NCBI GenBank assembly: GCA_949825045.1
Contig: OX463836.1
Location: forward strand, 15,538,329-15,602,328
Source: Argyresthia goedartella
Lineage: Eukaryota > Arthropoda > Insecta > Lepidoptera > Argyresthiidae
Direction of reading: 5' to 3'
DNA length: 64,000 nt
Position 1 is the stretch's first letter, and the number at the start of each line of letters is the position of its first letter. The translations under genes were made by a program, and so were the position numbers. This document shows, one piece after another, positions 40,782 through 49,931 of the stretch. The notes beneath the pieces were generated by a model. It made no database searches. It saw only the letters and a list, made by a program, of their open reading frames with translations, and was not told the DNA's origin.

Positions 40782-41335
40782 ATAAAAATATTTATTTCAT
40801 TCTCCATAATTATTTTATCTTTATTTATATATTTTTGAAATAACCCTCTATCTATAGGCCTAATAATTATTGTCCAAACTTTATTAACATGTTTAATTAG
40901 AGGAATATTGATGAATACTTATTGATTGTTATATTTTATTTTTAACTTTTTTAGGGGGATTATTAGTATTATTTATCTATGTCTCAAGTATTGCATCTAA
41001 TGAAATCTTTTTAATTAATAATAATATAATAATTATATTATTAACTTTTTTAATAATTTGTTTAATCTTTAGAATAATTAATTATAAAAATTTAAATTGA
41101 TTAAATTTAAGTAATAATGAAGAAATAAATAAAACAATATATTTTTTTATATTCTTTAATAATGAAAATAAAATTAATTTATCTAAACTTTATAATAACC
41201 AAACTTTTATATTAATAATAATATTTTTTATTAATATAAAAGTTTGCTAAATAATATAAACTTTTTATTGCCTTAGTCGCAATTGTAAAAATTACTTATA
41301 TCTTTTATGGGCCTATTCGATCTAACTCTTACTAA
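40782..41335 (+). pseudogene. ND6: ND6 (numt), frameshifted
   Basis: N-terminal and middle parts read in mitochondrial code (with the FLGGLLVLFIYVSSIASNE block typical of ND6), but the frame changes between about 40926 and 40950. A second break comes with an 18-base inverted repeat (41201-41218, 41228-41245), after which the C-terminus ([19 protein letters not shown]) is in another frame and ends overlapping the CytB ATG. Clear pseudogene. Confidence 0.8.
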
Positions 41336-42489
41336 TGAAAAAAAATAATTTTTCACCAATTCGAAAAAATCACCCAATCTTTAAAATTATTAATAACTCA
41401 TTAATTGACCTACCAACCCCTTCTAATATTTCTTCATGATGAAACTTCGGATCTTTATTAGGATTATGTTTAATAATTCAAATTATTACAGGGCTATTCT
41501 TAACTATATACTATACAGCTAATATTGAATTAGCATTCTATAGAGTAAATTATATTTGCCGAAATGTAAACTATGGATGATTAATTCGAACTTTACATGC
41601 TAATGGAGCCTCTTTCTTCTTTATTTGTATTTACCTTCATATTGGACGAGGATTATATTATGAATCTTTTAATTTTAAATCCACTTGATTAGTAGGAGTT
41701 ATTATTTTATTTTTACTTATGGCTACTGCATTTATAGGATACGTTTTACCTTGGGGACAAATATCTTTTTGAGGGGCTACAGTTATTACTAACCTATTAT
41801 CTGCAACTCCTTATTTAGGGACAATATTAGTAAATTGAATTTGAGGGGGATTCTCCGTTGATAATGCAACTTTAACTCGATTTTATACATTCCATTTTCT
41901 ATTACCTTTTATTGTAGCAATAATGATTATAATTCATTTATTATTTTTACACCAAACAGGATCTAATAATCCTTTAGGAATTAATAGAAATTTAGATAAA
42001 ATTCCTTTTCATCCTGTCTTTTCTTACAAAGACCTAATTGGATTTGTAATTATATTATTCTTATTAATTATGCTAACTTTATCAAATCCTTATTTACTAG
42101 GAGACCCTGATAATTTTATCCCCGCCAATCCTTTAGTAACCCCAGTTCATATTCAACCTGAATGATACTTTTTATTTGCTTATGCCATTTTACGCTCTAT
42201 CCCAAATGAACTAGGAGGAGTAATTGCATTATTATTATCAATTATAATTTTAATTATCCCTCCTTTTACTTTTAATAAAAAAAATCAAGGTTTACAATTT
42301 TACCCTATTAATCAATTTTTATTTTGATTAATAGTATCCACAGTTTTATTACTAACTTGAATTGGAGCCCGACCAGTAGAAGATCCTTATATTTTAACAG
42401 GACAAATTCTAACAATTCTATATTTTTCATATTATATTTTAAACCCTATTTTTGGAAAATTATGAGATAATATTATTTTTAAAAATTAA
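41335..42489 (+). pseudogene. CYTB: Cytochrome b (numt), full length under mitochondrial code
   Basis: 384 codons plus TAA, no break if TGA is Trp and ATA Met. N-terminus [20 protein letters not shown], then [16 protein letters not shown], the [19 protein letters not shown] block with haem-ligand histidines, GYVLPWGQMSFWGA (Qo site), [31 protein letters not shown], and [11 protein letters not shown]. The length equals that of a normal insect cytochrome b. In the nucleus it would hit TGA stops. The perfect frame suggests a young transfer. Confidence 0.88.
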
Positions 42490-42491
42490 CT

Positions 42492-42556
42492 AATTAATGA
42501 GCTTGATAAAGCATTTGTTTTGAAAACTTAAGAAAGAATAATTATTCTATTAATTT
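42492..42556 (+). tRNA. trnS2: tRNA-Ser (TGA), numt copy
   Basis: Acceptor arms AATTAAT (42492-42498) and ATTAATT (42549-42555) pair. The anticodon loop TTTTGAAAA carries TGA. The anticodon stem has two mismatches in my layout (TTTGT against ACTTA), more than usual, which fits decay. Confidence 0.75.
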
Positions 42557-42563
42557 ATACTAA
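42557..42563 (+). promoter_or_regulatory. ATACTAA spacer motif (numt)
   Basis: ATACTAA directly after tRNA-Ser(UCN) and before the ND1 end. It is conserved at this place in lepidopteran mitochondrial genomes and regarded as a transcription termination factor site. Strong hint for Lepidoptera. Confidence 0.75.
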
Positions 42564-42572
42564 AATAAGTTA

Positions 42573-43520
42573 TTAATAATTAATATTAAATAGAATTTTT
42601 AACCCTAAATAAAATATTAAAAAATTTAATGAAACTGGCAAATATCTTTTTCAAGCTAAATATATTAACTTATCATAACGATACCGAGGAAGAGTCCCCC
42701 GCACTCAAATAAAAATAAACGATAATAAAGTTATTTTTAAATAAAAATAAATATTTAAATAATAACCACCTAAATATATAATTGAAAAAATCAATCTTAT
42801 AAATAAAATTCTAGCATACTCAGCTAAAAAAATTAATGCAAATCCTCCTCTTCTATATTCAATATTAAATCCAGAAACTAATTCTCTTTCTCCATCTGCA
42901 AAATCAAAAGGTGTACGATTAGTTTCTGCCATTCTAGAAGATAATCATATCATAGCTAAAGGAAATATAAAAAATAAAAACCAAATTATTTCTTGATAAT
43001 AATTAAAACTTATTAAATTAAAATCTATTAATATTAAAATTCTAGACAATATAATTAAAGCTAATCTAACTTCATATGAAATAGTTTGAGCTACAGCTCG
43101 TAGCCCACCTAATAAAGAATAATTAGAATTTGAAGCCCAACCAGAAATTATAACAGTATACACCCCTAATCTGATACAACAAAAAAAAAATAATAACCCC
43201 AAACTAAAACTAATTATATTAAAATAATAAGGAATTATTAATCATAATATTAATGATAAAATAAAACTAATTACAGGAGAAAAATAATAAGAAACATAAT
43301 TAGAATATAAAGGATAAGTTTGTTCTTTAGTAAATAATTTAATTGCATCTCTAAACGGCTGTAAAATACCTATAAATCCTAATTTATTAGGACCTTTTCG
43401 AACTTGAATATATCTTAAAACTTTTCGTTCCAATAAAGTTAAATAAGCTACTCCAATTAATACCCCAATTATAATTATGATCACTCCAACTAATAATATA
43501 AAATAATCTTTTAAAATCAT
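42573..43520 (-). pseudogene. ND1: ND1 (numt), open under mitochondrial code
   Basis: 315 codons plus TAA from ATG 43520. Reads [35 protein letters not shown], the [20 protein letters not shown] block, [20 protein letters not shown], and LPRYRYDKLMYLAWK near the C-terminus, all hallmarks of ND1. Intact with TGA as Trp; broken into several frames in the nuclear code. Confidence 0.85.
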
Positions 43521-43552
43521 TACTAATTATATAATTAATATATTATATATAA

Positions 43553-44224
43553 ATGATTTCTAAAACCGTTAGTGATATACTGCTATCACCACCACCCGCA
43601 GGAAAATATGAGGCGTTGAAAGCAAGATTAATTCAAGTTTATGAGGAGACAGAAAACAGACAACTTCAGAAATTGATAAGTGAGATGCAATTAGGCGACC
43701 AGAAGCCGTCTCAACTCTTACGGCGTATGAAAGATTTGGCGAGTAATAAAATGGGCGACGACACCCTTAGTGTGGTATGGCAAGGTCATTTACCTACATC
43801 TGTCAGAACTGTACTAGCTGTGACGAATATTAAGGATTTGGAGAACCTAGCTCAGATTGCTGACAAGATCATGGAAAATTCGAAACCACTTTTCGTCGCC
43901 GAAATGAGCAGCAATCAGACACCAGACTTGTCTGCAGGTTCAGCTAGAGACCACGCTACATCGAGCAGTGATACGGAGAAGATTTTGAAGGAGATTGCCA
44001 AGCTTAATCTAAGGATCAACAAGTTTGAAAAGGGACGCTCCAGGTCAAGGTCGAGGAACCAGAACAAGGGTAACAGGGGAAAATCAGCAAGTCGTAATCG
44101 TAGTTCTCGCAGGCCCCGAAGATCTGAAGACAGCCCTGATTGGCTTTGCTACTACCATTTTAAGTATGGAGAGAAAGCCGTCAAGTGTGTCGACCCATGC
44201 GATTGGAAGAAACAGGGAAACTAA
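43553..44224 (+). pseudogene. Gag fragment of a Ty3/Gypsy (CsRn1-like) element
   Basis: 223 residues, open to TAA. Capsid part: ILLSPPPAGKYEALKARLIQ, EMQLGDQKPSQLLRRMKDLA, VVWQGHLPTSVRTVLAVTN, LAQIADKIMEN. Then a basic Ser/Arg tract and CYYHFKYGEKAVKCVDPC, the CHCC-like zinc motif of insect CsRn1-type gags. The N-terminal part of the usual gag is cut away exactly where the mitochondrial block ends, so the numt edge and this edge coincide. The ATG at 43553 is an accident of the join. Confidence 0.75.
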
Positions 44225-44735
44225 ATGGAGCCGTTGGAACATCATCAGCAACACAAGTCCAGCAGAACGTGGATGGCATCGGTACGTCTAACCACAGATT
44301 GTGCGTAAGTGATAGAAATAATGGTTTAAACTTTTTAATAGACTCCGGTGCGAATGTGTCAGTGTTGCCTAATCTAAGGAAGTTCGGTACCAGTGATTTA
44401 GATCAGAGGTATACGTTATTTGCGGCCAACGGCAGTGAAATCAGAACATACGGAACAAAGACTTTGACATTAGACTTAGGTCTAAGACGTCCATATAAAT
44501 GGACTTTCGTAATTGCAGACGTTAGACAGCCCATACTGGGAGCTGATTTTTTGAGTCATTACTGTCTATTGATTGATTTAAATAAACGTCGAATTACAGA
44601 TAATGTAACTAATCTTGTCAGGGTGGCAAGCGTCACAAGTATAGATCCTAATTTGTCCATTAACCTCTTAAGTCCTGAAGAACAAATCAACACAGCACCA
44701 CAAAACTTTTTGTTTTTTCTTACTAATATGGGGTC
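44185..44735 (+). pseudogene. Aspartic protease of the same Gypsy element
   Basis: Overlaps the gag end in another frame, as gag-pol with a frameshift does. Protease active site FLIDSGANVSVLP (catalytic Asp) and the flap-side motif PILGADFLSHYCLLIDL. The frame then runs out at about 44700 and no reverse transcriptase follows, because the piggyBac-type element lies there. Truncated on both sides. Confidence 0.78.
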
Positions 44736-44829
44736 AATGAAGAAGAAAAAAAATATTTTTTATTTTTATTATTATTATTTATTAGAGAAAAACACCATGC
44801 ACAGATGTGCACCTCGGGTCTTGACATAC

Positions 44830-46299
44830 CTAAGGTTGGTGGTATTTGTAGAAACAATTATTTTTTTGTGTGCACAAATACAAGTCACATTTTTTGCAAA
44901 TCGTCCGGCATCTTGATTTGCACCCTCGATACCTACATTTTGAGGCAAAATTGTCGTCTTTGAAGAATGAAAGATGATCAATTCCATCCAGTCTCACCTC
45001 AACCTGTGGATGAGATACAACCGGTCTTGGTCTCTTCCGTGAAGGCGTTTCCACTTCGGCATCATCTTGTATGACCCTTTCACTCGTTCTAGGCCTGGGA
45101 CCTGGGCTGGAGCTGGTGCTGGGATCGTCTGTCCTTCCACCCTCGTACCTAGCCATTGCAGTTGCAATATTGAGTCGGTATTGCATAAGACCAAGTCTAT
45201 TCTTGGATTCAACACCTTTTTCTTGGCAGCATCTGATATACATGATCCAGCAGTTAACACAGCACAAGTCTAAGAAGTGGTTGAAAGCTCTTACTGTCCA
45301 TTTCCTAGTACGCATGGAGCTTCTGTAATAAGCTATCAACCTATCACAGAGGTCTATTCCTCCCATGCATCTGTTGTAGTTTCTCACAATGGCTGGTTGT
45401 GCTACATCCACCTTCTGTTTCTGGACCTTACACCAGCGCTTGCAACTACCGGCTGGAGCACTACCAACACACGTTGACAGCATGTTAACAGCCTTAGTAT
45501 CCTTCCATTTCAAGACACATATATTTTCGTCATTCTTGACCTTTTCATCCCAAGTGCCCCTGGACATCTGTTTGTCAGGTTTTAACTTCTGGGAAACTGG
45601 CCCCATTCTGTTTGTCATTACTGTTCCAGTCAGGTAAACTCCTTCTTTGTTCTTGTTCAGGTATTCGGCCAGTTTTATACTAGTAAAGAACCTGTCCGTG
45701 TAAAGAACACAGCTGCCATCAATCGTGCGGCATAACAATTTCACTATTCCTGCGCCCAATCCCAGTGTAGCCATATCTTCTCGTGGTATGGTATTAGATC
45801 CTACATACAAATGAAAATCCAATACAAGGCCGTCTCTAGTAGCTAACACGAAGTTTTTCAGCCCCAGAGGATTTGGTTTTGACGGGACATATTGTCTGTA
45901 TTCGCAGCGGCCTGAAAACGGAATCATTTGTTCATCTATCGACAAATGTTGTGATCTAGGTAAGCTGTGACATTTTTGAAGTATGTGGTCTAGCATTGGT
46001 CTTAACTTCCACAGTTTATCATTGCTGTTTGATCTGTCCAAGGTGTTGTCTACAAGATGTACATGATTTCGGAGCTCGAAAAATCGATCCCTCGTCATGG
46101 TATCGCGAATGACTGGTACACACAAATCTCTACTCCAGTATAGTCTGGCTTGTGGGTATTTCAAGGTACCCATGAGTAATTGTACTCGTGCAAATCGTAT
46201 CATCTCCTTGTAGTCAGTTTTAACTGAGCGATGTTCTCTTTTTTGTACGGAGTACAAATTAGTTTGCTCAGCCACAAGTCGCCAGAAGTCAACGTCCAA
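44830..46299 (-). CDS. piggyBac-type transposase, main exon
   Basis: 489 residues, open. RNase H-like DDD core: HLSIDEQMIPFSGR (first Asp), SCVLYTDRFFTS (second Asp), NRCMGGIDLCDRL (third Asp). C-terminal Cys-rich domain: CRYRGCKSRCRTICKKC and CTQKNNCFYKYHQ, as in piggyBac-derived proteins, where it binds the element ends. The frame continues upstream of the first Met (RTLSIIRRLFFEYLDVDFW) to an acceptor-like TTTTTATTTTTAG at about 46343, with a GTAAGC donor about 66 bases further on (near 46407), so there was at least one more exon, which I cannot complete. I did not find TTAA-flanked ends. A serviceable but 5'-incomplete transposase. Confidence 0.83.
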   Translation of the reverse strand: MDVDFWRLVAEQTNLYSVQKREHRSVKTDYKEMIRFARVQLLMGTLKYPQARLYWSRDLCVPVIRDTMTRDRFFELRNHVHLVDNTLDRSNSNDKLWKLRPMLDHILQKCHSLPRSQHLSIDEQMIPFSGRCEYRQYVPSKPNPLGLKNFVLATRDGLVLDFHLYVGSNTIPREDMATLGLGAGIVKLLCRTIDGSCVLYTDRFFTSIKLAEYLNKNKEGVYLTGTVMTNRMGPVSQKLKPDKQMSRGTWDEKVKNDENICVLKWKDTKAVNMLSTCVGSAPAGSCKRWCKVQKQKVDVAQPAIVRNYNRCMGGIDLCDRLIAYYRSSMRTRKWTVRAFNHFLDLCCVNCWIMYIRCCQEKGVESKNRLGLMQYRLNIATAMARYEGGRTDDPSTSSSPGPRPRTSERVIQDDAEVETPSRKRPRPVVSHPQVEVRLDGIDHLSFFKDDNFASKCRYRGCKSRCRTICKKCDLYLCTQKNNCFYKYHQP

Positions 46300-46606
46300 A
46301 TATTCAAAAAATAACCTTCGAATAATACTCAGAGTCCGACCTAAAAATAAAAAACCATAAGTACATATGTAGGTAAATGAGCAAATAAAACTAAACTATA
46401 GCTTACCAAGGGTAAATTTTTGAATCGATATAGCTAAGGAGGGGGGGGGGGGGAGAGTGGAGGGTGGGGGGTCCCCCTACCCCCCCCATATAGTTTTTAA
46501 AGTGCGGAAATGTATACTTTTTGAGATATGATTTTTTTAAGTTTTGAGGTTAGATTCATCTGATTTGATAGGAAAATGAAGAAAAACACCATATTTATGA
46601 CACCAA
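46300..46606. other. Region upstream of the piggyBac exon with a G run
   Basis: Probable intron and first-exon remains of the piggyBac gene up to about 46430, then 13 or more G in a row at 46438-46453 and more G/C runs to 46490. No gene beyond that. Confidence 0.5.
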
Positions 46607-46978
46607 TCTATTCAATTTTATAGACATATCCTTAGTATTTACACAGGAAGTGACCTAAAACAAACATTTCGGTTTAGTGAAACTAGATGGGGTCGCCTCG
46701 CTCCGCTCCGCTTCACTCGGCTCCGGGTCGTTCATAACGTTGTGACCTAACACAACCGATCTTTAGTATTTACACAGAAAGTGACCTAAAACAAACATTT
46801 CGGTTTAGTGAAACTAGATGGGGTCGCCTCGCTTCGCTCCGCTTCACTCGGCTCCGGGTCGTTCATAACGTTGTGACCTAACACAACCTATCTTTAGTAT
46901 TTACACAGAAAGTGACCAAACAGTAAAAGTAAAACAAACATTTCGGTTTAGTGAAACTAGATGGGGTCGCCTCGCTCC
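46607..46978 (+). repeat. 131-bp tandem repeats next to the Merlin exon
   Basis: TTAGTATTTACACAG recurs at 46632, 46763 and 46894, a period of 131 bases. Each unit has an AT-rich half and a GC-rich half (GGGGTCGCCTCGCTCCGCTC). The third unit is partial. The array is preceded by 24 bases (46607-46630) identical to the 3' end of the transposase exon (46979-47002), so it arose by duplication that included the gene's end. Confidence 0.85.
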
Positions 46979-46979
46979 T

Positions 46980-47425
46980 CTATTCAATTTTATAGACATA
47001 TCTAATTGCGTTCAACAGTTCGTCAAACGCATCTTTCTTTGACCGCAAAACTTGTCGCCTCCACAAGTATTCAACACACATATCGTCAAAGCTGTTGGGA
47101 TTGTTGTAGTTATCTTTGTAGAAAAACCGTTTCACAATTCTCCATTGAGACTCTATTCTTTGCGTGTGTACCCCATCTGGGGCTACAAAGGGATTGCCTG
47201 GGTCACTATGGTTTACTTTTTTATGAGTATACCCATGGTCACCCAGACAATCATACGCCCTCCAAAAATCTGTGTGTATCACACTGCCTTCAGCCACATG
47301 TTTCTTTATCAAAGGAACTAGCAATTCGGATGACCTATTGTTGTTGGGGCAAACTTCAAGACGTAAGTCTTCACTCCCGTCTTCGATCATCCCCAACACC
47401 CAATGGCCATCGATGCGTCTCCCTG
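46980..47425 (-). CDS. Merlin-type (IS1016/ISXO2-like) transposase exon
   Basis: About 148 residues from a TTTGTTTCAG acceptor at 47426 to TAG/TGA near 46980. It starts GRRIDGHWVLGMIED, then IHTDFWRAYDCLGDHGYTH (second Asp), KVNHSDPGNPFVAPDGVHTQ, RIESQWRIVKRFF (Glu). These are the DDE signatures of the Merlin superfamily. The first Asp and the N-terminal zinc region lie in upstream exons I cannot find. The plus strand of the same region has open frames that are only shadows. Flanked by related repeats on both sides. Confidence 0.8.
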
Positions 47426-47454
47426 AAACAAACAAAACATAATGTTTAACAACC

Positions 47455-47615
47455 ATTTCGATTTAGTGAAACTAGATGGGGTCGCCTCGCTCCGCTCCGC
47501 TTCACTGGGCTCCGGGTTGTTTATAACGTTGTGCCTAACACAACCTATCTTTAGTATTTACACAGAAAGTGACCTAAAACAAACATTTCGGTTTAGTGAA
47601 GCTACATGGGGTCGC
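47455..47615 (+). repeat. Further copies of the 131-bp repeat
   Basis: GATTTAGTGAAACTAGATGG followed by the GC-rich half, then the AT-rich half and a second, short unit ending GTCGCTCC. Same family as 46607-46978, on the other side of the exon, within the presumed intron. Confidence 0.8.
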
Positions 47616-47684
47616 TCCTAAACAACATGTTTATTACTGTGTATTGTTACTAACCTTTATTAAATTTTCTTTTCCCAAACTTGC

Positions 47685-48238
47685 TGTTCAGGCTTCTCAG
47701 CACCTAATGACCTCGTAGGGGCCCATCAGCTACGAGGTAGCGTGACGATCAGGTGCCAAGAAGTGATGAACGTCGGCGATTCACCGAGCTAAAGTTATGT
47801 GGGGTAGATCTAACCTGTTCTGTGCTTCGGTCCCGTCAACCTCCTGTCTCTCTGCAAGGCCCGGGCGCGCCCTAGGCTCTTCTTGGTAGACAGGTTCTTC
47901 AGCCAACCAGGTATGACTGGCGGGCCAGCGTCAATGAGCACAGTGGTCCAACACAGGTTATGTTTCTACGTGGTAAATACGAATCGGGCACGAAAATCCG
48001 AACTTTATCTGGTTCGAGAGACAACGGCACACTCAGCTATTTTAATAATCCTGAGGGAATCCCGAATACATTCCAGATGCCCTTTGATTTAATTTCAACA
48101 ACCTAATCAACACGCGTTTTCATTGCGAGGTGTTTTTTCTTTGTCTGTCAGTCGTCAAAACTGCCAGATTGACAGCTGACGTCAAATTAAAATGACCGTT
48201 CAGAAACCATAGATCGAATATCGATTTGGAATCGAACA
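47685..48238 (-). repeat. 3' LTR of BEL2
   Basis: 554 bp with TG...CA ends (TGTTCAGGCTTC to ATCGAACA on plus). Clearly related to, but visibly diverged from, the 547-bp LTR of BEL1. Confidence 0.9.
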
Positions 48239-48302
48239 CTTGCTTTCGTCTATCTGTACCACCTTGCCTGGGCCACCGATTTTTCAGGCACCCACCTGTC
48301 CC

Positions 48303-49120
48303 CTAATCTACGGGCAGCCGAGACAACGTTGCTACCGCTCGTTTTAGAACCGAGCCTCCTACTAGAACCTCTGCAGACCGGGGGGTCCCGTCCTTGCCAG
48401 GGAACAAGTTAACAATGCGCCCCCTGCGCCAACGTAGTGGCGGTAGGTTAGCATCCTTAACCAGAACGAGGTCACCAACACTAGGGGGGCTAGTTTTGTC
48501 AGTCCACTTAAGGCGCTGTTGTAAGATATGCAGATACTCGAGCGACCAACGCTTCCAGAAATTCTGAGTAAACTGCTGCAACATCTGATACCTTGACAAC
48601 CGATACAATTTCACTCCCTCGAAGGGGTGCTCGGGCAACGCGTTAAGTGGCTGTCCTATCAAGAAATGGCCTGGAAAAGAGCCTCCAGGTCATTTGGATC
48701 CGAGCTGAGCGGACACAACGGTCGCGAATTGAGAACGGCCTCGATCTTACAAAACAATGTCGCGAGCTCCTCAAAAGTCAGCGCGGTCAGACCTACTATA
48801 CGCCCTAAGTGCGTCTTAGCTGACTTAACTACGGCCTCAAAAATCCCACCCCAGTGGGGGCAAATCGGTGGGCTGAAGGTCCACTGTATACCCCGACGGG
48901 AGAGGGCCGTTCCAATATCCACTTTATTTACATTCAAAAAGTTGACTATCTCTCATAAGTATCGTTCCGCACCTATGTAGTTAGTGCCGTTATCAGAGCG
49001 GATCAAAGTTGGAAGTCCCCTTCGAGAAACAAAACCTATCCAAACAAGCAATGAAAGCCTCTGTCGAGAGATCAGCAACGAGCTCGAGATGTACCGCCTT
49101 GGTGGATAAACAAACAAACA
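48303..49120 (-). pseudogene. pol: Integrase core and C-terminus of BEL2
   Basis: From the cut: LSTKAVHLELVADLST-type core sequence, RRGLPTLIRSDNGTNY, then 48659-48937 ([20 protein letters not shown] with the catalytic Glu) and 48303-48662 (FWKRWSLEYLHILQQRLKW, GDLVLVKDANLPPLRW). A small deletion near 48660-48680 shifts the frame between the last two, and there is a shift near 48940. Ends at TAG 48303, like BEL1. Confidence 0.85.
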
Positions 49121-49931
49121 CGATTTGAGTGAAAGGACCGTGCCCGAGGCTACACGTCAAAAACAGCTATGCTGTATTTTAACTAAATTAATTTGTTTTA
49201 ATTCGTCTATTTGTGAATATAGTGTTAATTTAAGTGTTTGTTTAGTCAACTAAAGTGTGCCAGTGCTAAATGTGGTCAGAATTGTAATTGTGATAAAATA
49301 ATCGATCACGGACCGAAAGACAAAGGAAATTTCAAACTGCCAACGGAAAAACCCCGGGGGAGTATTGTTTTCATATTTGCTTATTCATATTTTACAAGTA
49401 TATGACTTGAACTTAACTACATACATACACTACATACTGCTCAACTCTCACTATTGTGAGAAACGTCCATCCTCACACCGCAGCGTCTTTGTTTTGTCTC
49501 TTAGCACTTGACAATCTGTGGATGTACTTTTGACGATAAAACTAGCTGTTCACTCATAATTATTACACGATATACACAAGTGCACTGGTAGGTTAGACCT
49601 TGGCAATTAGTGCGAATATAATGTAAGCTTGTAGGTGATTCTAGAGACATATTAGGTACTCACTTCACAGCTGATCATCACAACACTTGCAAAACGACTA
49701 AAATTGTTAGATAATAAGTATAACTTTCATTAGTTCAGGACATTTATACTGTTAACCTATATTGACTTGTAATAGTTTAATTGAAACTTATTGACTTTGA
49801 CGTAGAATAGCTATATAGGGAATTAGGAACAATCATATCTGTACTACAGCTACTAACTGCAAGTCTTTATTCCTTCTGTTTTATTTTAATTTTGTTCGGA
49901 GCACCCATTCTTTTTATTTTATTTCCAGGCA
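49121..49931 (+). other. 5' untranslated region of A2
   Basis: About 810 bases with no long frame, GC-poor, starting CGATTTGAGTGAAAGGACCG. An internal promoter is expected in this region in such elements; I see no certain motif. Confidence 0.55.

Larger units (their letters stand above)
38788..43550. mobile_element. Nuclear copy of mitochondrial DNA (numt), about 4.8 kb
   Basis: Contiguous insect mitochondrial segment in the standard order: ND5 (part, minus), tRNA-His (minus), ND4 (minus), ND4L (minus), tRNA-Thr (plus), tRNA-Pro (minus), ND6 (plus), CytB (plus), tRNA-Ser UCN (plus), ATACTAA spacer, ND1 (minus). Proteins read only with the invertebrate mitochondrial code (TGA as Trp, ATA as Met, AGA as Ser). 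Frameshifts in ND4 and ND6 and a foreign gag fragment at the right edge argue for a nuclear insertion rather than the organelle itself. The right edge lies in or just before tRNA-Leu. Confidence 0.88.

Noticed and set aside
38961..42556. Mitochondrial tRNAs as working nuclear tRNA genes
   Set aside because: They lie in a numt, lack RNA polymerase III box consensus, and stems are weak.
46438..46490. G run as a possible quadruplex or regulatory element
   Set aside because: A homopolymer prone to sequencing error; no supporting context.
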